In this document: one piece after another, positions 26,351 to 33,545 of the stretch | Layout: each line of letters opens with the position of its first letter | Position numbering within the stretch: position 1 is the stretch's first letter | Assembly: GCA_023269695.1 (NCBI GenBank) | Contig: JAHFPS010000008.1 | Coordinates: 1 to 45,107, forward strand | Source of the DNA: Rickettsia sp. | Lineage (GTDB): Bacteria; Pseudomonadota; Alphaproteobacteria; Rickettsiales; Rickettsiaceae | DNA length: 45,107 nt | Direction of reading: 5' to 3' | The notes under the pieces: generated by a model | Database searches by the model: none | The model's input: only the letters and a program-made list of their open reading frames with translations | What the model was told of the DNA's origin: nothing | Translations under genes and position numbers: made by a program

Positions 26351-27071
26351 TCATCACCAATCCACCATTAACATGGATAGTTTGACCGGTGATATAGGAA
26401 GCTTTGTCGCTTGCTAGGAAAGCTACTACATTTGCAACATCCTTTGCTTCTCCGAGAGTCCTAAGGGGAATTTTTTGCATTATAGCTTCTTTTTGAGTTT
26501 CGTTTAATTTATCAGTCATGTTTGATTTAATAAAACCAGGAGCAACTGCATTAATCGTGATCCCTCTACTTGCTACCTCAAGTGCTAAAGACTTTGTCAT
26601 ACCTATCAAACCCGCTTTAGAAGCACAATAATTTGCTTGTCCTGGGTTACCAGAAACTGCAACCACAGATGATATGTTAATTATTCTACCATAACGAATT
26701 TTTATCATTTTTTTTATTGCTTCACGATTTAGAATAAAACTAGCTTTTAAGTTTATATTTATAACTTGATCAAACATTTCATCGGACATTTTTATTGCTA
26801 GCATATCGTTAGTAATTCCGGCATTACAAACTAAAATATCTATTTGGTCAAGAGTAGCCACCAAGTTAGTGCATTCATCGCTATTGGCAAGATTACACGG
26901 GGCTATTGTATAATTCTCTTTTAAGTCATTACCAAGTTCTTGTAGCTTTTCTTGGTTACTACCACTAATTACTACATGGCTACCAAGAGAGTGTAGTAGC
27001 TTAGCAATACTACCACCAATTGCTCCAGATGCTCCAGTAATTAGAGCTTTTTTATCAGTCAAATCTATCAT
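26346..27071 (-). CDS. fabG: 3-oxoacyl-[acyl-carrier-protein] reductase
   Basis: FabG reduces 3-oxoacyl-ACP with NADPH in fatty acid synthesis. The 241-residue SDR protein shows the cofactor motif ITGASGAIGGSIA, LVCNAGIT, catalytic Ser in NISSVVAV, the YCASK catalytic Tyr/Lys pair and the C-terminal YITGQTIHVNGGL that identifies FabG. The C terminus is MI followed by TAG, which belongs to a family D repeat end. It lies downstream of recA with a 24-base gap. Confidence 0.94.
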   Translation of the reverse strand: MIDLTDKKALITGASGAIGGSIAKLLHSLGSHVVISGSNQEKLQELGNDLKENYTIAPCNLANSDECTNLVATLDQIDILVCNAGITNDMLAIKMSDEMFDQVININLKASFILNREAIKKMIKIRYGRIINISSVVAVSGNPGQANYCASKAGLIGMTKSLALEVASRGITINAVAPGFIKSNMTDKLNETQKEAIMQKIPLRTLGEAKDVANVVAFLASDKASYITGQTIHVNGGLVMI

Positions 27072-27095
27072 TTTAGCTCCAATTTCTAATTATTT

Positions 27096-28136
27096 TTATT
27101 CATCCTCTTCCATAATTACCGCTTCACTATCAAAAGTAATATTAGTATTGTTAGAAGATTTCTGACGAATCAGTTGCTCTATTTCATAGCAGATAGCAGG
27201 GTGTTCTTTTAGATAATGTTTAACATTTTCTCTACCTTGCCCTATACGAGTATCCTTATAGGAAAACCAAGAACCAGACTTTTCTACTATTTCAAGCTTA
27301 ACACCAAGGTCAATTATCTCGCTTTCTTTAGAAATCCCACTACCATACATTATGTCAAATTCTGCAGTTTTGAATGGTGGCGAGACTTTATTCTTAACAA
27401 CTTTGACCTTAGTTTGACTACCTACTACTTCCTCTTTATCCTTAATTGATGAAACCCTTCTAATATCTAGTCTTACTGAAGCATAAAATTTCAAAGCATT
27501 ACCACCTGTAGTAGTTTCTGGGCTGCCAAACATAACGCCTATTTTCATTCTAATTTGATTAATGAAAATAATTATACAATTAGTTCTGGAAATGGATGCA
27601 GTAAGTTTCCTAAGTGCTTGACTCATTAATCTAGCTTGTAACCCCATGTGGGAGTCACCCATTTCTCCTTCAATTTCTGCTTTAGGTACAAGAGCAGCAA
27701 CACTATCTATAACGACCATGTCAATAGCTCCAGAGCGTACTAGAGTATCAGTTATTTCAAGAGCCTGTTCACCAGTATCTGGTTGGGAAATAATAAGCTC
27801 GTCAATATTTACTCCAAGTTTCCTGGCATATGCTGGGTCTAAAGCATGTTCTGCGTCAATAAAAGCACAAGTGCCACCTTTCTTCTGTGCTTCAGCGATT
27901 ACATGTAAAGTTAAGGTAGTCTTTCCTGAACTCTCCGGTCCAAAAATTTCAATAATCCTTCCCTTAGGTAAACCACCTATACCAAGTGCTATGTCAAGTC
28001 CTAGCGATCCTGTTGGTATTGCCTCAACATCTACAGCCCGACGTTGACCAAGTTTCATGACCGAACCTTTACCGTAACTTTTTTCGATTTGGCTAAGTGC
28101 GGCAAGTAGTGCTCTTTCTTTGTCTATAACATTCAT
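27096..28136 (-). CDS. recA: Recombinase RecA
   Basis: RecA forms filaments on single-stranded DNA and drives homologous strand exchange. The 346-residue product has Walker [15 protein letters not shown], the MAW motif, Walker [10 protein letters not shown], the L1 region [20 protein letters not shown] and loop L2 with [20 protein letters not shown]. The acidic C-terminal tail ends in MEEDE. No repeat insertion is present. No LexA-type operator was recognised upstream. Confidence 0.97.
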   Translation of the reverse strand: MNVIDKERALLAALSQIEKSYGKGSVMKLGQRRAVDVEAIPTGSLGLDIALGIGGLPKGRIIEIFGPESSGKTTLTLHVIAEAQKKGGTCAFIDAEHALDPAYARKLGVNIDELIISQPDTGEQALEITDTLVRSGAIDMVVIDSVAALVPKAEIEGEMGDSHMGLQARLMSQALRKLTASISRTNCIIIFINQIRMKIGVMFGSPETTTGGNALKFYASVRLDIRRVSSIKDKEEVVGSQTKVKVVKNKVSPPFKTAEFDIMYGSGISKESEIIDLGVKLEIVEKSGSWFSYKDTRIGQGRENVKHYLKEHPAICYEIEQLIRQKSSNNTNITFDSEAVIMEEDE

Positions 28137-28279
28137 TTCTAGAATCTAGTTAATAAAATCAAGTTAAATTTATAAAGTAACATATACGAGAAATCCAGTA
28201 AAATAATGATATATAATTATTAATATTCCATTTTAATGTCATAATGGATATAATTACTTCTAACGATTAAAATGGGTAT

Positions 28280-28395
28280 TATAGCTAACCCGTTAATGTT
28301 TTAGATAGCTTTTCCGTCATTGCGAGGAGGTGTAAGCCGACGAAGCAATCTAATGAATGTGGATTGCCACGACCACTACGTGGTCTCGCAATGAC
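28280..28395. repeat. Family D left end plus family A palindrome
   Basis: TATAGCTAACCCGTTAATGT (28280) is followed 25 bases later by a family A palindrome (28315-28395, ending CTCGCAATGAC). TTTTAAATCACCCTG at about 28407-28421 is the end type of the element at 25830, and GTCGGGTTAGCTA at 28498-28509 may be the decayed right D end. Confidence 0.72.
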
Positions 28396-28548
28396 TACTA
28401 TTCGTTTTTTAAATCACCCTGTAATTATATCTTGAGTTTAGTATGGAAAGTGATACAATTATTCCAGGACAAAGCTTGCCCTCCATATGAGGATGCTGTC
28501 GGGTTAGCTAGTCGTCCTGTTAAAAACTGTAAACATAAGAAATACTAC

Positions 28549-29664
28549 ATGTTCGTGGTCAAAACTTACATCAAAATCCAGAAGATTTTTACCTTTTGTT
28601 CTCAAAAAGTAAAAGTTGCTTTGAGAGTATTGTTTAAAATTATCCAATATGGGATTATAGCCATTAGGCTAATTTATAAACTTCTCTTAGGATTAGTTTC
28701 CGGAATTATTCAAGTTTGCTCTATTATTTTGAATAAATTTTATAAGTTTTTTTCTTCTCCAAAAATAGTATTTTATAAAAATATGATAATAAAATTACTA
28801 TCTGGGTACGTAGTTTTATATACTGTTGCTTTCGGTAGGTATCAATTTTCTGTTCTAGCTTTAGATAATAAAGTAACTAGACTAGTTGCTTTATCTGAAG
28901 GAAAAAATCCTAAACTTACTTTCGAAAGAATCCCTTATTTACAACAAGAAACTGTTCCTGTTGAACCTATATTCTCTCAACCATTAAGTGTATGGAAATC
29001 ATTTATTCCAAAATATAATCAAGTAAATATTGAGATTTTCAATGATTTAAGATTTTTGATTGCCAATAAAAAGCAAAATTTAAAAGATCTATATCTAAGT
29101 GGTATTATTTTATTTGGTACAGGAAAGAATAAATATGATACTGATTTTAGTAAGTCTTATTTTCATAACATAAAATTTTTTGGAGCCAATCTCTCATTAA
29201 ATAATTTCCAAAAAAGTGAGTTTTCTAACGTAGATTTTTGGGGAGCAAAGTTGCTAGGATGTGATTTTGCCCTTTCTAGATTTACTAATGAAACTTATTT
29301 AGAATCTTCTGATTTCTCAGGAAGTAATTTGTGTGGAGTAGAATTTACTAATGCTTCTTATAATACTGCAATTTTTAGTAATACAAATTTGATAGGAGTT
29401 GATTTATCTAAAATGTTAGTTTTTCATACTCATCAAACTAATTTACAGGGGGCATATTATAACTCTAAACCTTTAACGGCAATGAGTGGTTTACAAATGG
29501 AATTGATTAATAGACTACACTCCTCTTGTTCACGATATATGTTTTCTAGAGGATTCCCTGCTACAAAATTTCCTGAAAACTTTAATCCTAAAGAACACGG
29601 TATGATTGACATTTTTGCGATACCTGATGATAAGATAAAAGAATTTTTAAAATCCTATTATTAA
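28549..29664 (+). CDS. Membrane-anchored pentapeptide-repeat protein
   Basis: Using ATG 28549 the product is 371 residues. The frame is open back to 28357, but those codons lie in family A, D and other repeat DNA, so the longer form is doubted. Two hydrophobic blocks (about 30-60 and 80-105, the latter IIKLLSGYVVLYTVAFG) suggest membrane insertion. Residues about 205-310 contain degenerate pentapeptide repeats of the A(D/N)LXX type (FFGANLSL, DFWGAKLLGCDF, SSDFSGSNLCGVEF, NTNLIGVDLSKM), which form a right-handed square beta-helix. The function of such proteins is variable; none can be assigned. Not clearly linked to a neighbour. Confidence 0.75.
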   Translation: MFVVKTYIKIQKIFTFCSQKVKVALRVLFKIIQYGIIAIRLIYKLLLGLVSGIIQVCSIILNKFYKFFSSPKIVFYKNMIIKLLSGYVVLYTVAFGRYQFSVLALDNKVTRLVALSEGKNPKLTFERIPYLQQETVPVEPIFSQPLSVWKSFIPKYNQVNIEIFNDLRFLIANKKQNLKDLYLSGIILFGTGKNKYDTDFSKSYFHNIKFFGANLSLNNFQKSEFSNVDFWGAKLLGCDFALSRFTNETYLESSDFSGSNLCGVEFTNASYNTAIFSNTNLIGVDLSKMLVFHTHQTNLQGAYYNSKPLTAMSGLQMELINRLHSSCSRYMFSRGFPATKFPENFNPKEHGMIDIFAIPDDKIKEFLKSYY

Positions 29665-29665
29665 C

Positions 29666-29867
29666 AGTGATTTAAAAGTCGTAATTGAAGAAGTTATAGG
29701 CTAATATTATAGTGATACAATACGCATGGCATTTAAAAGTCATAGAGAAAACAGCCTGGCGTCATTGCAAGGAGGCGTGAAAGTACTTTTGTCATTGCGA
29801 GACCACATAGTGGTCGTGGCAATCCATAAATGGATTGCTTCGTCGGCTCATGCCTCCTCGCAATGAC
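29666..29867. repeat. Element ends and family A palindrome upstream of the pseudouridine synthase
   Basis: CAGTGATTTAAAAGTCGTAA (29666) and GCATTTAAAAGTCATAG (about 29728) are related ends. A family A palindrome with a second A arm nested inside spans 29760-29867 and reaches to within 40 bases of the rluB start. Confidence 0.72.
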
Positions 29868-29903
29868 GCTACTCATAATAAATTATTTAGATGGTTGTTT
29901 TTT

Positions 29904-30725
29904 TTGAAACAGGATAGTACACAAAGGCTGGCAAAAGCGATTAGTAATGCAGGGATATGTTCAAGGCGTGATGCAGAACTACTTATCAAGAATAGTGAAG
30001 TAAAGGTAAATGGCGTGATTATCGATTCACCTGCCACTCTGGTTGATAATACTAGTCTTATTGAGGTATCGGGAAAACTAATAAATCAACAACAAACCCC
30101 ACGTTTATGGGCATATTATAAACCTGTCGGCTTAATTACCTCGCATAAAGATAATTATGGTAGAAAAACTGTCTTTGAAAGTCTTGCATCAAATCAAAGC
30201 AGTTCTCAAAATGATATATACTCGAGCGAGCGGAGCGTAGTAAACCTACGTGAGTACGCGAATGCCCCGAAGTTTTGCGGAGCCAATTCGCAGGAGCAGA
30301 AGAGTATGCCTAGGGTAATTTCAATCGGGCGACTAGATCTTAATAGTGAAGGGTTACTATTACTTACCAATAATGGTGACTTAGCAAGGAAGTTTGAACT
30401 ACCATCAAGTAAGCTCGAACGTATATATAAAGTCAGATCACACGGTAACCCAAACCTGTTGCTCAAAAATTATAAAAATATAGAGATTGATCAAATACGT
30501 TATGACCCTAAATCAATTAAATTAACAAAATCAGGCAAAACTAATTGTTGGTTTGAAGTAATTTTGACTGAAGGCAAGAATCGTGAAATTAGGAAGATAT
30601 TTGAATATTTTGGTCTGAGTGTTAACCGGTTAATTAGAATTAGTTATGGGGGATTTTTATTAGGTGATTTGCAACCAAATCAGTATAAAGAGCTGCCACT
30701 TGAGAAATTTAAGAAATTTTTATGA
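29904..30725 (+). CDS. rluB: 23S rRNA pseudouridine synthase, RluB type, with an in-frame repeat insertion
   Basis: RluB-type enzymes convert a uridine in 23S rRNA helix 89 to pseudouridine. An S4 RNA-binding domain (QRLAKAISNAGICSRRDAEL) leads to the catalytic domain with ISIGRLDLNSEGLLLLTN, containing the catalytic aspartate, and LTEGKNREIRKIFEYFG. Between VFESLASNQ and MPRVISIG, where relatives have a short loop, about 34 residues are encoded by a GC-rich palindromic sequence (30205-30305). No ATG start exists in frame. TTG 29904 is used here, but ATG 29891 would serve if one T were lost from the run of eight at 29898-29905. It overlaps rsmD by ATGA. Confidence 0.88.
   Translation: MKQDSTQRLAKAISNAGICSRRDAELLIKNSEVKVNGVIIDSPATLVDNTSLIEVSGKLINQQQTPRLWAYYKPVGLITSHKDNYGRKTVFESLASNQSSSQNDIYSSERSVVNLREYANAPKFCGANSQEQKSMPRVISIGRLDLNSEGLLLLTNNGDLARKFELPSSKLERIYKVRSHGNPNLLLKNYKNIEIDQIRYDPKSIKLTKSGKTNCWFEVILTEGKNREIRKIFEYFGLSVNRLIRISYGGFLLGDLQPNQYKELPLEKFKKFL
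30205..30305. repeat. In-frame palindromic (RPE-like) insertion in rluB
   Basis: The segment has markedly higher GC content than the gene and contains small stems, CGTAG/CTACG (30236-30250) and GCGAAT/ATTCGC (30258-30291). It encodes a peptide including ERSVVNLREYANAPKFCGAN without stop codons. Rickettsia palindromic elements are known to insert in frame within genes; the subfamily cannot be named from memory. Confidence 0.7.
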
Positions 30726-31291
30726 TACGAATTATCGCCGGCAAACATAAAAACCGGATCATACCTACCTTAAAGAACGCTAATTATCGTCCTTCCACTG
30801 GCAAAATTCGAGAGGCGATTTTTAGTATACTAACTTCGGGAGAATTTAGTGATGGCAGATTATTTACTAATGAATCCAAAGTTCTCGATTTATTTGCCGG
30901 TACTGGTAGCCTAGCTTTTGAGAGCTGTTCTAGAGGGGCAGGGGCTATTACACTAATTGATATAGATAGTGATTATTTACGAGTAGCAAAGGAATTTGCT
31001 AGTAAAATAGGTGAAGTGGATAAAATGACTTTCCTAAATATCAATGCTACAGCTTTGCCAAAATGTACAAACAGCTTTGATCTGATTTTTATTGATCCGC
31101 CATACGGTCATAATCTTGTACCAAAAGCAATAAATGCTTTGAAAAAAGGTCAATGGTTAAAAGAGGGAACCATTATTGTAGTGGAACTTGCTAAAAATGA
31201 TGATTTTTCCGATGATTCTTTAGAACTCATTAAAGAAAGAATATATGCTGATAGTAAATTAGTTATTCTTCAAAGTGAGCGTTCACAGTAG
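30722..31291 (+). CDS. rsmD: 16S rRNA (guanine(966)-N(2))-methyltransferase RsmD
   Basis: RsmD methylates G966 of 16S rRNA using SAM. The 189-residue protein begins MIRIIAGKHKNRIIPT and shows RPSTGKIREAIFSIL, the SAM motif VLDLFAGTGSLAFE, and the catalytic DPPYG (motif IV). Its ATG lies inside the last codons of rluB (ATGA overlap), so the two rRNA-modification genes are translationally coupled. Confidence 0.95.
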   Translation: MIRIIAGKHKNRIIPTLKNANYRPSTGKIREAIFSILTSGEFSDGRLFTNESKVLDLFAGTGSLAFESCSRGAGAITLIDIDSDYLRVAKEFASKIGEVDKMTFLNINATALPKCTNSFDLIFIDPPYGHNLVPKAINALKKGQWLKEGTIIVVELAKNDDFSDDSLELIKERIYADSKLVILQSERSQ

Positions 31292-31356
31292 AAGAAAGAC
31301 TCCTTGATAAAATGATTCTATAATATATATTATGGAAAATAAGCGGATTTAAATGA

Positions 31357-31440
31357 AAAAGTGTCATTGTCATCGCGAACCCCGTGGCGATCCAAAAAAA
31401 ACAGCTTGTTGTTTTATTTTTGTTGCTGCAATTTTTGATA
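31357..31440. repeat. Fragment of an A-type repeat with the poly-A spacer
   Basis: GTCATCGCGAACCCCGTGGC and the following AACAGCTTGTTGTTTTATTT run are the reverse-complement relative of the core of the element at 25830-26067 (about 25920-25985). Only half a palindrome remains. Confidence 0.55.
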
Positions 31441-31483
31441 AATGTTATATAATCTCCCTCTAACAATTAATAGGAGCTAATAT

Positions 31484-32011
31484 ATGAGTAAAGATAATAC
31501 AGTAATTACTACCAATCAAGAATGGACAAATTCTGAGGGTAGTATCACAAACAAATCATTGACCAAAATGGGGAAAGAACTACAGGAAAGAGCAGAAAAT
31601 TTACATTTACATTTACTTTTTCAAACCCTTAATACTAATACTGAAAACGTTAGTGATACTATCATTTTAGCAGATAATACACCTACCGAAGTTATCTCTA
31701 CCGAAGTTATCTCATCACTGCAGAATGGCAATACAATGAAGTTAGATCTGGTATCTAACTTTGTTACTATTACTGATTTTGCTCCTACTATTAGTGAGGA
31801 TAATAATCATATGAAGTTAGATCTGGTATCTAACTTTGTTACTATTACTAATTCTGTTCCTACTACTAGTAGTGAGGATAATAATCATATGAAGTTAGAT
31901 CTGGTATCTAACTTTGTTACTATTACTAATTCTGTTCCTACTACTAGTAGTGAGGACAATAATCAGCTTCTAATGATAGGCGAAAATCCTGAAGATCATC
32001 CTACAGAGTAA
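31484..32011 (+). CDS. Small acidic protein with 26-residue tandem repeats, function unknown
   Basis: I do not recognise this 175-residue protein. Residues 1-84 are hydrophilic with a helix near KMGKELQERAENLHLHLLFQ and a short TEVIS duplication. Residues 85-161 are three near-identical tandem units starting MKLDLVSNFVTITN and ending TSSEDNN. The tail is acidic (MIGENPEDHPTE). No signal peptide, membrane segment or cysteine. The start is supported by AGGAG at 31472-31476, seven bases before ATG. Tandem-repeat proteins of this size are often surface or secreted in Rickettsiales, but secretion is not shown here. A palindromic hairpin follows the stop. Confidence 0.72.
   Translation: MSKDNTVITTNQEWTNSEGSITNKSLTKMGKELQERAENLHLHLLFQTLNTNTENVSDTIILADNTPTEVISTEVISSLQNGNTMKLDLVSNFVTITDFAPTISEDNNHMKLDLVSNFVTITNSVPTTSSEDNNHMKLDLVSNFVTITNSVPTTSSEDNNQLLMIGENPEDHPTE
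31736..31966 (+). repeat. Three tandem coding repeats of 75, 78 and 78 bp
   Basis: Units start at 31736, 31811 and 31889, each beginning ATGAAGTTAGATCTGGTATC. Units 2 and 3 are almost identical at DNA level including synonymous positions, which points to recent duplication and possible copy-number variation between strains. Confidence 0.92.
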
Positions 32012-32023
32012 TCCAACCCCACC

Positions 32024-32055
32024 ACTTCAAAAGCTGTTTTCGCAGCTTTTGAAGT
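32024..32055. terminator. Hairpin between convergent genes
   Basis: ACTTCAAAAGCTG (32024-32036) and CAGCTTTTGAAGT (32043-32055) pair perfectly around a six-base loop. It lies between the stops of the tandem-repeat gene and the methyltransferase, so it could act for both strands. No T-run follows on either strand. Confidence 0.5.
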
Positions 32056-32079
32056 TAACGATTAAGCATTACAAAACAC

Positions 32080-33429
32080 TTAAAAAAGTTTTGCTGACTT
32101 GTCATGAAGCAACATAATTCCTGTAGTAAAAAATGGAGCGAATATAGTCTTCACCTCAAATAACAGGGTTTCATTACTAACTTCTTGCTGTAACTCTTCT
32201 CTAATTAAATCAAATATTTCCTGCAAGCTTTTACCACCATCTATCATTTGTTTAAAAACATATTTGGTGTAATTAGAAACCGGTATAGCAATATTGGTAT
32301 TCTTTAACAATGAATTATTTAATGTAAAATTAATGATGTTACCAGCTATCAAAGCACTAGCTTCCATATGATCATAAATTTGTTTGGCAATGCCCGCAAT
32401 ACCGTAAAAATATGGTACATTATCCAAATTATCAAGAGTAGCAATGGTATCTTTGGCATTAGAAGCAAAAAAACTATGTTTAATAATATTGCCAACCATT
32501 AATTCACAAATTGCTTGCTGAGTTATTATATCCATCCTCTTAATTTTCTGCAAAAGAGAAAAATCACTAATATAGTTCTCAATTCTTAGAGCTAATTTTT
32601 CGCTAACATCAGAAAATTCAACAAAATTTAAACCTGCATTATCAATAAATTCGTATAATTCTGGAATAGAATAAGCCCTATCTTGTTTATGCAAGAACAT
32701 ATCATATAAACCTACATCACCGAAAATAATATGGTCTCCTAATAGCTCTTGCCCACGTATATACCAATTAGTTGCAGGGAAACCAGCCATAACAGCCTTG
32801 ACATTCATTATTTCCTCTACCCTATTACTAACCCCCTGGTTTACCATTTTCATAATATCTTGCACCTGATATAGTCCAGTACGACCATATTTGGCATAAA
32901 CCATTACCCCAATTGCTCCATGGTCAGTTAGAGAATCCTTTAAAATCTTTAAACCATCAGGTGGGCTTTGTAAATGGTGCAGTACTCCTGAACAATTAAC
33001 ATAATCAAACTTACCTAAATTAAGCTTTGGAATATTTAAGATAGAATCATATACCCATTTAATATTGGTAAGACCGCGTTTCTCGGCACGTTTTTGAGCG
33101 ATCTCCATGCTTGGCTTGCTAAAATCTAAATATACCACTTCGGCATTTTTATTTTTTAGCTGCTCTGCCATGTATATAGTAGAATCACCAGTACCACCAC
33201 CGGCAATTAATACTCGAAAACCTGAATTAAAATCCTCCTTACCTTGATATAAATAATAATTTAACTCACCCAAAAATTCACCGCTAATCGCCAGTAATCT
33301 TTTTGTTTCATCTTCAGGGTCTCTATAAGGATAGGGATAATCTTGATAATGTTCTTGAACTACAGCAAGAGCGTTTGTTGTTTCGCTAGGAACATTAGTG
33401 TGTGATTTTACTTGTTTAGATTTTGACAT
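32080..33429 (-). CDS. Class I SAM-dependent methyltransferase with C-terminal extension
   Basis: The product starting at ATG 33429 is 449 residues; an in-frame ATG at 33465 falls in a family B repeat and is rejected. The leading PYPYRDPEDE is followed by SAM motif I FRVLIAGGGTGDSTIYMAEQ, the acidic motif II VVYLDFSKPSMEIA and motif IV/post region FDYVNCSGVLHHLQSP. About 230 residues of mainly helical C-terminal domain follow. The family is seen in Rickettsia and other bacteria as a putative protein or small-molecule methyltransferase. Relation to the Rickettsia outer-membrane protein lysine methyltransferases is possible but not demonstrated. The substrate is unknown. Confidence 0.8.
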   Translation of the reverse strand: MSKSKQVKSHTNVPSETTNALAVVQEHYQDYPYPYRDPEDETKRLLAISGEFLGELNYYLYQGKEDFNSGFRVLIAGGGTGDSTIYMAEQLKNKNAEVVYLDFSKPSMEIAQKRAEKRGLTNIKWVYDSILNIPKLNLGKFDYVNCSGVLHHLQSPPDGLKILKDSLTDHGAIGVMVYAKYGRTGLYQVQDIMKMVNQGVSNRVEEIMNVKAVMAGFPATNWYIRGQELLGDHIIFGDVGLYDMFLHKQDRAYSIPELYEFIDNAGLNFVEFSDVSEKLALRIENYISDFSLLQKIKRMDIITQQAICELMVGNIIKHSFFASNAKDTIATLDNLDNVPYFYGIAGIAKQIYDHMEASALIAGNIINFTLNNSLLKNTNIAIPVSNYTKYVFKQMIDGGKSLQEIFDLIREELQQEVSNETLLFEVKTIFAPFFTTGIMLLHDKSAKLF

Positions 33430-33459
33430 AAAAAACTTATATATAACGGTTAAGTATGG

Positions 33460-33511
33460 TGTCATACCTGCGAAGGCAGGTATCTAGATTCCCGCATTCG
33501 CGGGAATGACA
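33460..33511. repeat. Family B palindromic repeat
   Basis: TGTCATACCTGCGAAGGCAG and ATTCCCGCATTCGCGGGAATGACA form a compact double hairpin in the gap between recJ and the methyltransferase gene. Confidence 0.8.
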
Positions 33512-33545
33512 ACGACATCGAATAAACTCATACTAGTAGAAAAAA

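Noticed and set aside
27646-28047. 133-residue plus-strand ORF
   Set aside because: Antisense shadow of recA.
33430-33465. Longer start for the methyltransferase
   Set aside because: The upstream ATG lies in a family B palindrome; ATG 33429 begins the protein outside the repeat.
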